DNA from: an uncultured Treponema sp.
Lineage (GTDB): Bacteria > Spirochaetota > Spirochaetia > Treponematales > Treponemataceae
Length of the DNA stretch: 64,000 nt
NCBI GenBank assembly: GCA_934718065.1
Contig: CAKUZR010000003.1
Location: 1 to 64,000 of the forward strand
Direction of reading: 5' to 3'
Shown here one piece after another: positions 33,654 through 42,889 of this stretch (positions are counted from its first letter, which is position 1; each line of letters begins with the position of its first letter). The notes under the pieces were generated by a model that saw only the letters and a program-made list of their open reading frames with translations, made no database searches and was not told the DNA's origin. The position numbers and the translations under genes were made by a program.

Positions 33654-34487
33654 ATGCTTAGTTTATTTTTCAAAAAGAATTTTTACGACGGCTGGGACAA
33701 TGTAATGTTCTTCTTTGTTCCCAACCTTCTGATTGACGCGCTGATTATTTTATGCACCGGAATCGCAAGCCTTGGCGTAACAGTTTTCAAGGATGCGGAT
33801 TTTTTTCTTTACATCTGGATTCTGCTCGCGCTTGTGCTGGTCTGCGGCTCTTCAATTTTTACGCTCGCCTGGGCTGAATCTTCAAAAGGAATCGCGGACT
33901 ACGAATCTGTTGAATTCAAGGATTTTTTCAAGTCGCTCAAAGGCTGCGTAAAAGACGGAATAAAATACGGAATAACGCTTGCCGCTGTAATCACAATCGC
34001 TGTTGTGGGCGGAATTTATTTTCTGAAACCGCAGGGCGGCCAGGTTTCGTTCGCGGGATTTCTAGCCGGCGTGTGCTATATCTGGGCTGCGCTCATAATT
34101 GTGGCGTCGCTTTTCTGGTATCCGGCGCTCCGGGCATACATGCACAACCCGTTCCTTAAAACAGTGAAGAAATGCTTCATCGTTTTTTTTGACAATCTTC
34201 TGGTTTCAATTGTCCTAGGATTCTACAATTTGTTCCTTTCCGCCGTTTCCATAATCATGCTGGGAATAGCCCCGGGAATGTGCGGCCTTCAGCTTGCGCG
34301 CGCAAACGCGTTCCGCCTCATCATGAAAAAATATGATTATATAGAAGAACTTGACAAAAACGGCGAGCCCTTTAACAGCAAAGCCCGCCGGAAGATTCCG
34401 TGGAAAGAGCTTTTGAAAGACGACATCGAGGCTAACCCGACGCGCGGCTTCAAGGCGTTCATCTTTCCGTGGAAAGAAAACCAGTAA
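33654..34487 (+). CDS. Multi-pass membrane protein of unknown function
   Basis: A 277-residue protein with about six membrane segments (for example residues 18-42, 52-72, 105-125, 138-158, 175-205). The positively charged C-terminal tail is rich in Lys/Arg/Trp and ends FPWKENQ. The N-terminal layout (short charged start, YDGWDNVMFFFVPNLL) is distantly like DUF624/YesL-type proteins, but I cannot confirm that. There is no Shine-Dalgarno sequence; TATATT ends six bases before the ATG, suggesting a leaderless transcript. It is convergent with the following ATPase gene, four bases apart. Confidence 0.7.
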   Translation: MLSLFFKKNFYDGWDNVMFFFVPNLLIDALIILCTGIASLGVTVFKDADFFLYIWILLALVLVCGSSIFTLAWAESSKGIADYESVEFKDFFKSLKGCVKDGIKYGITLAAVITIAVVGGIYFLKPQGGQVSFAGFLAGVCYIWAALIIVASLFWYPALRAYMHNPFLKTVKKCFIVFFDNLLVSIVLGFYNLFLSAVSIIMLGIAPGMCGLQLARANAFRLIMKKYDYIEELDKNGEPFNSKARRKIPWKELLKDDIEANPTRGFKAFIFPWKENQ

Positions 34488-34491
34488 AAAT

Positions 34492-35169
34492 CTAGTTCGC
34501 CATCAGCATTGTTTTTGCATCCAGCTTTACAGCCGCTGATGAAAGCTCCCTGCCGTCAGCCTTAAGAACTGAAAGATTCACGTTTTTTCCATCTGAAGCA
34601 AGGTGAGCCACAATGTCAAACAGCGGAAGAAGCTCCGGACGCACAGTTTTTGAAAGCTCCGGATTTTCGTTTGTTCCGCTGAACCAGACTTCAATTCCTT
34701 CAGCTTTTGCAAAATCCGCGACAACTTCCACATCCTTCGCAGAAACTTTTTCCATATCCTCGCCGTCCACAACAAGCGCGCCGACTTTTATTCCGCCTTC
34801 CTTCAAAGCCTTCAAAGTATTAACAACTTTTGGAAGAGTGAAAGTTTCCTGGTTGAAATTCAAAATCGTCCTGTCACGGATAATCGTTTCGCTAAGCTCG
34901 TTCATGTCCTCAATATTCTTTTTCTTGCCCATTTCCGCAAGCACGCTTTCATACCAGGCAATAACATTAGAAGATTTCTGGTCAAATGAAACGTGAACAA
35001 GATGCTTGTCGTGAAGCAAAGCATCAATTCCAAGCTGAACAAGAACAGAAGTTTTTCCAAGCCCTTTCTTGGCAGTAATAATTCCCATCTGGCCGGCTTT
35101 TAGTCCGCCGAAAGAAGCCGCATCAAAAAATCGCACTGGGCTTGTATTTATCAAATCTTGCTTTACCAT
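34492..35169 (-). CDS. RecA/KaiC-like P-loop ATPase
   Basis: A 225-residue protein with Walker A (ITAKKGLGKTSVLVQLG) and Walker B (ALVVDGEDM). The surrounding pattern, including an F-D-Q strand end, is of the RecA/DnaB/KaiC class. It lacks the DNA-binding domains of RecA or DnaB. Start ATG 35169 follows GGAGG with five-base spacing. No functional partner is adjacent. It lies downstream of fusA but behind a strong terminator. A KaiC-like signalling or a DnaB/RadA-like role are both possible. Confidence 0.7.
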   Translation of the reverse strand: MVKQDLINTSPVRFFDAASFGGLKAGQMGIITAKKGLGKTSVLVQLGIDALLHDKHLVHVSFDQKSSNVIAWYESVLAEMGKKKNIEDMNELSETIIRDRTILNFNQETFTLPKVVNTLKALKEGGIKVGALVVDGEDMEKVSAKDVEVVADFAKAEGIEVWFSGTNENPELSKTVRPELLPLFDIVAHLASDGKNVNLSVLKADGRELSSAAVKLDAKTMLMAN

Positions 35170-35196
35170 AATATCCTCCATAAAGGTCAACTCTGT

Positions 35197-35233
35197 AAAA
35201 AAAAGTGGACTTATTAACTATAAGTCCACTTTT
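35197..35233 (-). terminator. Intrinsic terminator downstream of fusA
   Basis: Perfect 13-bp arms (AAAAGTGGACTTA, 35201-35213, and complement 35221-35233) with a 7-base loop. On the minus strand the stem runs into eight T residues (35204-35197). It precedes the RecA/KaiC-like gene. Confidence 0.8.
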
Positions 35234-35298
35234 AATAAAAGTAAATTGCTTTTTTCAGGCAAGAAAAACCTATTTTGAAAAAAGATTAAGATGAAACT

Positions 35299-35328
35299 AA
35301 ACCATTGCAATACAAATTGCAATGGTTT
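35299..35328. terminator. Second perfect hairpin after fusA
   Basis: Arms AAACCATTGCAAT (35299-35311) and ATTGCAATGGTTT (35316-35328) with a four-base loop, 20 bases past the fusA stop. The T tract is poor on the minus strand, so it may act as an mRNA 3' stabiliser ahead of the terminator at 35197-35233. Confidence 0.55.
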
Positions 35329-35347
35329 TTAACGTTTCTTCTATTTT

Positions 35348-37453
35348 CTACTTATTACCTTTTGCTCTTTCTTCCTGGTGTTTCTTGATAAGTTCTTCAG
35401 CAACTGCGTTTGGAACTTTTCCGTATTTTTCAAATTCCATTGTGAATTCACCCTTACCCTGTGTTGAAGAGCGGAGAATTGTAGAGAATCCGAACATTTC
35501 AGAAAGCGGAACTTCTGCGTTTACTACAGATGTGTTGTTTTCATCAGTTGTTTCACCAATGATACCGCGGCGCTGGTTGATAAGACCGAACACGTTGCCC
35601 TGGAATTCATTTGGAGCAGCAATCTGAACTTTCATGATAGGCTCAAGAATAACCGGCTTAGCTTTCATATAGCCTTCGCGGAATGCGCCGATAGCAGCAA
35701 TCTGGAACGCGTTGTCGCTAGAGTCAACCGGATGGTACTGACCATCATTGATTGTAATCTTAACACCAACAATCTGAGCGCCAATCAAAGAACCTTCCTT
35801 CATTGCCTTCTGGAAACCCTTGTCACAAGATGGAATATATTCATTAGGAATTGCACCACCCTTGATAGAGTCAATAAATTCGTAATCTTTTTCAGAATCA
35901 GGCTCCATGAAACCAGCTACACGACCGTACTGACCAGAACCACCAGTCTGTTTCTTGTGAGTATAGTTGAAGTCACCGCGTGCAGTGATTGACTCGCGGT
36001 AAGCAACCTGCGGCTGACCTGTTACAACTTCACAGTTGTATTCACGCTTCATACGCTCAACGTATACAGCAAGGTGAAGCTCACCCATTCCCTTGATAAT
36101 TGTTTCATTAGACTCAGGGTCTGTGTATGTCTGGAATGTAGGGTCTTCCTTAGTGAATCGGTTCAACGCCTTTGACATCTGCATAGCAGCCTGCTTGTCT
36201 TTTGGAGTAATAGACAAAGAAATTACAGGCTCCGGAACGAACATAGAAGCCATTGAAACATTCAGTCCGCCGTTTGTGAAAGTATCGCCTGAAGCACAGT
36301 CTACACCGAAGAGAGCAACGATATCGCCTGCGCATCCTTCGTTGATATCTTCCATCTGGGCAGAATTCATGCGGACAAGACGTCCAACCTTAAATCTTTT
36401 CTTTGAGCGTGTGTTGTAAAGCTCTTCGCCCTTCTTGATTTTTCCCTGGTATACACGGGTATATGTCAACTGGCCGTACTGACCGTCATCAAGCTTGAAT
36501 GCCAAAGCAACACAAGGCTTGTTGTCAACTGACTCAAGCTCAACTTCAGCTTCGTTGTTGTCAAGGTCAAGAGCAACGTTCTTTACTTCGTTTGGAGCTG
36601 GAAGGTAGCGTACAACCGCATCCAAAAGCGGCTGGATACCTTTGTTCACGTGCGCAGAACCGCAGAATACACCAACGAACTGCTCAGAAATTGTTCCCTT
36701 GCGGATTGCAGCGATAATCTTGTCCTGGTCAAGGTTAGCGTAATCGTTCTCCTCGTCCATCATCGCTTCTTCCATAAGGCTGTCATCAAAGTTGATTGCA
36801 GCTTCAATAAGTTCCTTGCGGTACTTCTTTACATCTTCAACCATGTTTGCCGGAACATCAGCATAGCGCAAATCCTCGCCGTTAGGTCCATCAAAGTAAA
36901 TCGCCTTCTGGCTGATAAGATCTACAACGCCTTCAAGCTTGTCTTCAAGACCGATTGGAAGTTCCATCATATATGCGTTCAAGCCGAGCTTTTCGCGGAG
37001 CTGAAGACGAACGCGCAAAGGATTAGCACCCTGGCGGTCACATTTGTTTACGAATGCTACACGAGGTACATGATAACGTTTCAACTGGCGGTCTACAGTA
37101 ATTGACTGAGACTGAACACCTGCAACGGCGCAAAGAATCATGATAGCACCGTCAAGAACGCGGAGAGAACGCTCAACTTCTACTGTAAAGTCTACGTGGC
37201 CTGGAGTGTCGATAAGGTTGATTGTGTAGTCCTTCCACTGAACCTGAGTTGCCGCAGACTGGATTGTAATTCCACGTTCACGCTCCAATTCCATGTTGTC
37301 CATAACAGCACCAACACCGTCTTTACCGCGAACTTCGTGAATAGCATGAATCTTGTTGCAGTAGAACAAAATTCGTTCAGAAGTTGTTGTCTTTCCTGAG
37401 TCAATGTGAGCACTGATACCGATATTTCTCATCTTTGAAATATCAAAAGCCAT
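35348..37453 (-). CDS. fusA: Elongation factor G (spirochaete/mitochondrial type)
   Basis: A 701-residue translocation GTPase with all five domains. G1 is AHIDSGKTT (Ser in place of the common Ala), switch [11 protein letters not shown], and G4 NKCD. Domain IV contains [20 protein letters not shown]. The SGKTT form and overall sequence are like spdEFG1/mtEFG1. Spirochaetes generally carry a second EF-G for other steps; this gene is not in a str operon with rpsL/rpsG/tuf. AAGAGG precedes ATG 37453. Two hairpins follow the stop. Confidence 0.97.
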   Translation of the reverse strand: MAFDISKMRNIGISAHIDSGKTTTSERILFYCNKIHAIHEVRGKDGVGAVMDNMELERERGITIQSAATQVQWKDYTINLIDTPGHVDFTVEVERSLRVLDGAIMILCAVAGVQSQSITVDRQLKRYHVPRVAFVNKCDRQGANPLRVRLQLREKLGLNAYMMELPIGLEDKLEGVVDLISQKAIYFDGPNGEDLRYADVPANMVEDVKKYRKELIEAAINFDDSLMEEAMMDEENDYANLDQDKIIAAIRKGTISEQFVGVFCGSAHVNKGIQPLLDAVVRYLPAPNEVKNVALDLDNNEAEVELESVDNKPCVALAFKLDDGQYGQLTYTRVYQGKIKKGEELYNTRSKKRFKVGRLVRMNSAQMEDINEGCAGDIVALFGVDCASGDTFTNGGLNVSMASMFVPEPVISLSITPKDKQAAMQMSKALNRFTKEDPTFQTYTDPESNETIIKGMGELHLAVYVERMKREYNCEVVTGQPQVAYRESITARGDFNYTHKKQTGGSGQYGRVAGFMEPDSEKDYEFIDSIKGGAIPNEYIPSCDKGFQKAMKEGSLIGAQIVGVKITINDGQYHPVDSSDNAFQIAAIGAFREGYMKAKPVILEPIMKVQIAAPNEFQGNVFGLINQRRGIIGETTDENNTSVVNAEVPLSEMFGFSTILRSSTQGKGEFTMEFEKYGKVPNAVAEELIKKHQEERAKGNK

Positions 37454-37562
37454 ATTGTTACCTCTTAAAAAAAATAAATTTACTATTTAAATTTTAGCAG
37501 ACTGAGAATTCCAGAAAATATTTCCAAAACTCCGTTTATCAATAATACTGAAAGATGTAATG

Positions 37563-37591
37563 TTGTTCAATAGTAGTTTTTTTGATAGAAT
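37563..37591 (+). promoter_or_regulatory. yhbY promoter
   Basis: TTGTTC (37563-37568), a 17-bp spacer and TAGAAT (37586-37591). The ATG at 37600 is eight bases after the -10, at or next to the expected +1. Confidence 0.5.
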
Positions 37592-37599
37592 ATGTGATT

Positions 37600-37914
37600 A
37601 TGATAAATTTAAACAGCAAACAGAGAAAACTTCTTGAAAAATACGCGAACAAAATCGAGCCGGTAGTGCTTGTAGGAGCAGGCGGAGTTTCAGAAGGCGT
37701 AACAAAGAAAATCAGCGGCGACATTGCCCACCATGAGCTTATAAAAGTGAAATTCAACGAATTCAAGGATGAAAAGCGCGAGCTCACGGAAGGAATTGTA
37801 AATTCAACAGACGCAACGCTTGTAAGACTGATAGGAAATGTTGCGATTCTTTACAAGGCGGCGGAAAAACCGGAAAACAGAAAATACGAGAAGGAACTGA
37901 ATAAACTTTCGTAA
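37600..37914 (+). CDS. yhbY: YhbY-type (CRM domain) RNA-binding protein
   Basis: A 104-residue single CRM/YhbY fold: LNSKQRKLLEKYANKIEPVV, a glycine loop with VGAGGVSEGV (GxxG-type), HHELIKVKF and a C-terminal IGNVAILYKA strand. Members associate with pre-50S particles and act in ribosome assembly. ATG 37600 is used rather than upstream in-frame codons at 37582. No Shine-Dalgarno sequence is seen and the promoter abuts the start. It is a single gene between fusA (divergent) and the ABC operon. Confidence 0.92.
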   Translation: MINLNSKQRKLLEKYANKIEPVVLVGAGGVSEGVTKKISGDIAHHELIKVKFNEFKDEKRELTEGIVNSTDATLVRLIGNVAILYKAAEKPENRKYEKELNKLS

Positions 37915-38010
37915 CATTCCGCAGGCAAATTTGTTTTCATTTAAATTAGAGCTGAAAAAACAGCTCTTTTTTTTACATAGCTCGCATAAAAATTGGAGGA
38001 AATAAAAAGA

Positions 38011-38940
38011 ATGATCGAACTATCTCACGTTTCCCGCACATTCGGAACGTTCCGCGCGGTGAACGATGTAAGTTTTTCCATTCCTACAGGACAGATTGTA
38101 GGACTTCTTGGACCGAACGGAGCCGGAAAAACAACAACAATGCGCATGATCACAGGATTTTTGAAGCCAACTGACGGCACTGTAAAAATCGACGGAACTG
38201 ACATCACAGAAAAGCCTGTTGAATCAAAGCGGAAAATCGGCTATATGCCTGAAAGCGCGCCTCTTTACGGCGACATGATTGTTTCTGACTATTTGAACTA
38301 CATTGCAGATATCGAAGGAAAAAACGCGGACGAAAAAGTTCCTCTTCTTTGCAGGGAATGCGGACTTGAAGAAGTAATGCACAAGAACATAAGCGACCTG
38401 AGCCGCGGCTACAGACAGCGCGTAGGGCTCGCCCACGCCCTTATGAACGACCCGGAAATTCTTATTCTTGACGAGCCGACTTCCGGGCTTGACCCGAACC
38501 AGATTGAGGAAGTAAGGGCGCTTATCAAGGAAATTGGAAAAACCAGGACCGTTATTATTTCAACGCACATTCTTAGCGAAGTTGAAATGCTCTGCTCACG
38601 GGTAATTATTATAAGCGGCGGAAAACTCGTTGCGGACAGCCCGACCGACCAGCTGCGCACAAGATTCGGAAATTCAGCGGTGATAAAAGTGACCACAAGC
38701 GCATCGGAAGCGCAGATTTCTGAAATTCTGCACGGAATCCAGGGAATCGAAAACCTTTCGTTTGAAAAATCTGAAAACGGCTCAACCGCGCTGCTTTCAA
38801 CAAAAGGAACAGAGGAAATCCGTCCGCAGATTGCAAAAGCCGTTCTTGCCGCGGGCTATGACCTTTTCGAGCTTGTTCTTCAGCGCAACAGCCTTGAAGA
38901 TGTATTCCATATACTTACCACAGAAAATGGAGCTGAATAA
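38011..38940 (+). CDS. ABC transporter ATP-binding protein (GldA-like)
   Basis: A 309-residue ABC ATPase. Walker A is LLGPNGAGKTTTMRMITGF, signature DLSRGYRQRVGLAHALM, Walker B ILILDEPTSGLDPNQ, and the switch His is in ISTHIL. A C-terminal extension of ~90 residues is of the GldA/CcmA type. GGAGG lies 11 bases before ATG 38011. It is the first gene of a four-gene operon with permease, GldG-like and DUF4340 genes, overlapping the permease by one base. Confidence 0.94.
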   Translation: MIELSHVSRTFGTFRAVNDVSFSIPTGQIVGLLGPNGAGKTTTMRMITGFLKPTDGTVKIDGTDITEKPVESKRKIGYMPESAPLYGDMIVSDYLNYIADIEGKNADEKVPLLCRECGLEEVMHKNISDLSRGYRQRVGLAHALMNDPEILILDEPTSGLDPNQIEEVRALIKEIGKTRTVIISTHILSEVEMLCSRVIIISGGKLVADSPTDQLRTRFGNSAVIKVTTSASEAQISEILHGIQGIENLSFEKSENGSTALLSTKGTEEIRPQIAKAVLAAGYDLFELVLQRNSLEDVFHILTTENGAE

Positions 38941-39662
38941 TGAAAAATAAATCTAAAAATCCGGCGGCGGTAATCTTCAGAAGAGAATTCGCCGCATATT
39001 TTGCAAGTCCGATTGCATATATTGTCACAGGCTTGTTTCTGATTATCACAGGAATTATGTTTTTTACAGCGTTCTACCTTCAGAACCGGGCTTCAATGCG
39101 GAATCTTTTCCAGATGCTTCCGCTGATTCTTTCGTTTTTTATTCCTGCGCTGACAATGCGTGTCTACGCGGAGGAAAAACGTGTCGGCTCAATTGAAACG
39201 CTCTACACTCTTCCGGTTACAGAATTTGATGTTGCGGCGGGAAAATTCCTTGCGTCGTTCGCGGCTTCAGCGGTCATGATTGCGCCGACTTTGCTTTATC
39301 TTATTGGAATGCTTCCTTTTGGAATTCCGGATGCCGGTCCGGTAATCGGCGGCTACATCGGAGCATTGTTTCTTTGCGCGGCTTTCAGCGCAATCGGAAT
39401 TTTTACCTCGTCAATAACAAAAAACCAGATTATCGCGTTTTTCACAGCGTTCATAATCTGCATCGCGCTGACAATGATAAGCGATTTTCTTATTTTTCTT
39501 CCGGCTCCAATCGTAGGATTCCTTCAGTTCCTGAGCGCGAACGAGCATTTCACTTCAATTTCCCGCGGAATAATTGACTCCAGGGACTTGATCTATTTCG
39601 TTTCGCTTACAGCATTGTTTTTCAGCCTTACAGTTGTAACTCAGGAAAAGGAGGTAAGATAA
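38940..39662 (+). CDS. ABC-2 type permease (GldF-like)
   Basis: A 240-residue ABC-2 membrane protein with six predicted segments. The family opening is seen here as FRREFAAYFASPIAYIVTGL, followed by the motif MRVYAEEKRVGSIETLYTLPV. It pairs with the upstream ATPase. Homologues are called GldF, after gliding motility in Bacteroidota, but occur widely in non-gliders including spirochaetes. The substrate is unknown. Confidence 0.92.
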   Translation: MKNKSKNPAAVIFRREFAAYFASPIAYIVTGLFLIITGIMFFTAFYLQNRASMRNLFQMLPLILSFFIPALTMRVYAEEKRVGSIETLYTLPVTEFDVAAGKFLASFAASAVMIAPTLLYLIGMLPFGIPDAGPVIGGYIGALFLCAAFSAIGIFTSSITKNQIIAFFTAFIICIALTMISDFLIFLPAPIVGFLQFLSANEHFTSISRGIIDSRDLIYFVSLTALFFSLTVVTQEKEVR

Positions 39663-39664
39663 AA

Positions 39665-41716
39665 ATGAAAAAACTTCTTGAATGGATAAAAAGCCCGAAA
39701 AGCGATTTTGTTCTTTTCGTAATGATTCTTGTGCTGGCGAACGTGGCAAGCCGCAAGGCATTTTTTCGGCTCGACCTTACAAGCCAGGGCTCGTACTCAA
39801 TAAGCAAAGTTTCAAAGGACACCGTCAAAACTTTAACCGAGCCGCTTTCTGTAAAAGTTTTCTTCAGCGACAATCTTCCGGCTCCTTACAACGCGACCGC
39901 CCAGTACGTAAAAGATATTCTGGTGGAATACAAGGGCGCGGCGAACAGCAACTTCAGCTACCAGTTCTTCAACATGAAAAAAGCCGAAAACCAGCGGATT
40001 GCCTCCGGCTACGGACTGCGCCAGGTTCAGATTCAGCAGATAAAAAACAGCGAAGTCGGCGTAAAGCAAGTCTGGATGGGGCTTGCCATAACTTACGGCG
40101 ACGCAATTGAAACAATCGACGGAATTTCAAGCGACTCAGGATTTGAATACAATCTTACAACTAAAATTTCAAAGATGATTTCCCAGGCGGACACGCTCGC
40201 AGGACTTGCCGCGGACGACAAAATCAATGTAACGCTGTATTCAAGCGCGGAGCTGGAGCAGTTCAGAATTGCGAATTTTGACAACCTTCAGAAACTTGCG
40301 CAGGAAGCATTCAACTCAGTTAACCAGAAAAACAAGAACCGGCTTCAGTTCAGCGCGGAAACACCGGCTGCGGACGAAATGGATTCAACCGCCGACAAAT
40401 ACGGACTTCAGCTTATAAACTGGCAGAACAAGGACGGCTCTGAAGGAAAAGGAATTTTCGGCCTTGTGGTTGAGCACAACGGCGCGTTCCGCACAGTTCC
40501 TCTTTCAATCCAGCGCTCTTTCTTCGGATATGGAATTTCAGGACTAGATAATATAGAAGAAAACCTTTCAGCAAGCCTGGAAAGCCTTCTTTCAAAATCA
40601 ACGGAAATCGGCTACATAAAAGGACACAGCGAGGCCGAGCTTTCCGACCAGAACGGAAACGACACGAATTTCAAGAAACTTCTTTCAGATTCTTATTCAT
40701 TCAAGGAAATAAACCTTTCCGAGAGCGATATTCCGCTGAACATCAGCACAATCATAATCAACGCGCCGAAAGAAAAATTCGCGGAAGCCGAGCTTTACAA
40801 GATTGACCAGTTCCTTCTGAAAGGCGGAAACGTAATGCTTTTCCAGGACCCGTTCAACTCAGCCCAGGAAAATTATTACCAGGCGCCAACCTACGAAAAA
40901 ATCGACACAGGACTGAACACAATCCTTGAAAAATACGGCGTAAAACTTGAGTCAAACTACGTTTTCGACGAAGGCTGCTATACTTACAACCAGCAGGGCT
41001 ACGGAAAAATCAGAATGTACTGGGCTCCAATGCTCGCGAAACAGCAGCTTTCTCAGAAAAACGTGATTTCAAAGAACCTTGGCTACGTGATTCTTCTGCA
41101 GCCTGGAGAAATTTCCACAGCCGAAGCGGAAAATAACAAGGACCTGAAAGTTTCAGTTCTTGCAAAATCTTCGCCAAAATCATGGACAATGACACAGAAT
41201 TTCGACATCGGACCGAACATGCAGCCTCCGTACGACAAGTCGGTTTACCAGAGCCACAATCTTGCAGTTCTTGTTGAAGGAAAATTCCCTAGCGCGTTCG
41301 AGTCAAATCCGGCGGAAGAACAAAATTCCAGCGCGGAAAAAGACGGACTGAAAACAACTTCGCATCTGGCCAAAGGAACTCAGACCGGAAGAATTTTCGC
41401 GGTGAACACAGCGTATGCGGCTTCAAACCAGCTTATAAACGACGACGGAAGCGAGCCGATTGCAATGTTCATAAGAAACGCGGCCGACTACATGAACGGA
41501 AACGCAGACCTTTGCACAATGAGAACAAAAGGCCTTACGCTGAACACAATGCAGAACACAAACAGCGCGCTCGCCCTTGTCATCAGATATTTCAACCAGT
41601 TCGGGCTTGCGGTTCTTGTTGCCGCGGCAGGATTTGCAATGTGGAGAATCCGCTCAATCAGAAGAAGAAAAATCCACGACAAATACAATCCAAACGACAA
41701 GCGTGAAATAAAATAA
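39665..41716 (+). CDS. GldG-like ABC-associated extracytoplasmic protein
   Basis: A 683-residue protein with an N-terminal membrane segment (~residues 13-33), a large extracytoplasmic domain and a C-terminal membrane segment (~645-665) before a basic tail. The region LTSQGSYSISKVSKDTVKTL ... VKVFFSDNLP is the GldG/Mig-14-like IFT52-type fold. KGGNVMLFQDPF marks the conserved centre. AAGGAGG precedes ATG 39665. It probably forms the extracytoplasmic platform of the transporter with the DUF4340 protein. Confidence 0.9.
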   Translation: MKKLLEWIKSPKSDFVLFVMILVLANVASRKAFFRLDLTSQGSYSISKVSKDTVKTLTEPLSVKVFFSDNLPAPYNATAQYVKDILVEYKGAANSNFSYQFFNMKKAENQRIASGYGLRQVQIQQIKNSEVGVKQVWMGLAITYGDAIETIDGISSDSGFEYNLTTKISKMISQADTLAGLAADDKINVTLYSSAELEQFRIANFDNLQKLAQEAFNSVNQKNKNRLQFSAETPAADEMDSTADKYGLQLINWQNKDGSEGKGIFGLVVEHNGAFRTVPLSIQRSFFGYGISGLDNIEENLSASLESLLSKSTEIGYIKGHSEAELSDQNGNDTNFKKLLSDSYSFKEINLSESDIPLNISTIIINAPKEKFAEAELYKIDQFLLKGGNVMLFQDPFNSAQENYYQAPTYEKIDTGLNTILEKYGVKLESNYVFDEGCYTYNQQGYGKIRMYWAPMLAKQQLSQKNVISKNLGYVILLQPGEISTAEAENNKDLKVSVLAKSSPKSWTMTQNFDIGPNMQPPYDKSVYQSHNLAVLVEGKFPSAFESNPAEEQNSSAEKDGLKTTSHLAKGTQTGRIFAVNTAYAASNQLINDDGSEPIAMFIRNAADYMNGNADLCTMRTKGLTLNTMQNTNSALALVIRYFNQFGLAVLVAAAGFAMWRIRSIRRRKIHDKYNPNDKREIK

Positions 41717-41746
41717 AACGCGTTTACTTTTAAAAGAGGAAAAAAA

Positions 41747-42673
41747 ATGACAACCAGAAAAATAACACTTCTTGCGGCTTTCGCATTTTTGCTTGCGGTC
41801 TGCATTTTTCAGGGAATCACCGGCGCAATCAGCCCTGTAAAAACAATAAAAACTGACGGCGAGCCGGACGCAATCACAATTTCAAAAGACGGAAAAACTG
41901 TTGAGATTACAAAAAACGGATTCGGATGGCAGGTTGGCGCGGAAAACTACATCGCCACAAAATCCGATGTTGAAAAAATGATAAAAGAAATTCAGGAAGT
42001 AAAAATTCTTGACAAAATCGGACGGCTTGGAAACGCGGAAAACGACGAGAAATACAATCTTTCTGAACCGCGCGCGCTTTTTGTCCGGGCGTTCAAAAAC
42101 GGAAAAGAAATTCAGTCCCTCATGCTTGGAAAAACCAGCCCGACCGGCTCGCAGACTTACGGCTCTGTTTCCGGCAGAAAAGACATTCTTCTTCTTTCAG
42201 GAAATTTGCTTTCAACTTTTGACAAAACTGAAGAATCACTGCGCTCAAAAACTGTCTATTCAATAGAAGAAAACAAAATCACCGGAGCAAGCGTTGAATC
42301 GGGCGCAAGAAACTGGACTCTGGCAAAAGAAACAGCAAAAAATTCAAAGGATGCGGACAGCTGGAAAATTTCCGGAACTTCAGATTTTGAGGCGGATTCA
42401 GGCGAAGTGAAAAAATGGATTCAGAACATTGCGTTCATGAACATTTCCTCATGGATTGACGACAGCACAGTTCTTCCGCAGAAAAAACTTTCTTCATTCA
42501 AGCTTTTTACAGAATCTGAGACAATTTCCGTTGAAATTTACGAGCAGAAAAGCGGCGATGAAACCAAATATTTTGGAACCTGCAGCCGAACTCCGCATAA
42601 ATTTGAGCTTACAAAAACTCAGACTGAAAAATTCACAAAAGATCCGGAAAGCCTGAAGGCAAAAACCGAATAA
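41747..42673 (+). CDS. DUF4340 domain protein
   Basis: A 308-residue membrane-anchored protein (segment at residues 7-25). A repeated beta-rich DUF4340 unit follows: TKNGFGWQVGAENYIATKSDVEKMI, LGKTSPTGSQTYGSVSGRKDI, then a second weaker unit. DUF4340 proteins are the usual last gene of GldAFG-like operons. Function is unknown; tethered substrate recognition is a guess. Its stop is followed by a terminator. Confidence 0.88.
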   Translation: MTTRKITLLAAFAFLLAVCIFQGITGAISPVKTIKTDGEPDAITISKDGKTVEITKNGFGWQVGAENYIATKSDVEKMIKEIQEVKILDKIGRLGNAENDEKYNLSEPRALFVRAFKNGKEIQSLMLGKTSPTGSQTYGSVSGRKDILLLSGNLLSTFDKTEESLRSKTVYSIEENKITGASVESGARNWTLAKETAKNSKDADSWKISGTSDFEADSGEVKKWIQNIAFMNISSWIDDSTVLPQKKLSSFKLFTESETISVEIYEQKSGDETKYFGTCSRTPHKFELTKTQTEKFTKDPESLKAKTE

Positions 42674-42697
42674 CAAAAAATCTGCACAGGCAGAAAG

Positions 42698-42752
42698 GCG
42701 CAAGGCACGGCGGAAAGAAAAGAAACTTTCAGCCGGCCGGGCGCTTTTTTTT
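42698..42752 (+). terminator. Terminator of the ABC operon
   Basis: A branched stem (outer GCGC/GCGC, inner GGCGGAAAG with CTTTCAGCC) is followed by eight T residues (42745-42752). A further 8-bp dyad around GGACGCCCGTTC (about 42755-42772) lies just downstream, followed by a 14-base match to the palindromic repeat (42772-42785). Confidence 0.6.
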
Positions 42753-42827
42753 ATCTGGACGCCCGTTCAGACGCCAAAAATCTTCGCATAAAAAAAACAA
42801 GGCTTCCGCATATTTTCAACATTTTTA

Positions 42828-42856
42828 TTGCTATACAAATCTCAAATCATTATAAT
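42828..42856 (+). promoter_or_regulatory. argJ promoter
   Basis: TTGCTA (42828-42833), a 17-bp spacer and perfect TATAAT (42851-42856), 34 bases before the argJ start. No clear ArgR box was recognised. Confidence 0.7.
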
Positions 42857-42889
42857 TTTTGTAAGAATATTCAATTGGAGTGTATAAAT

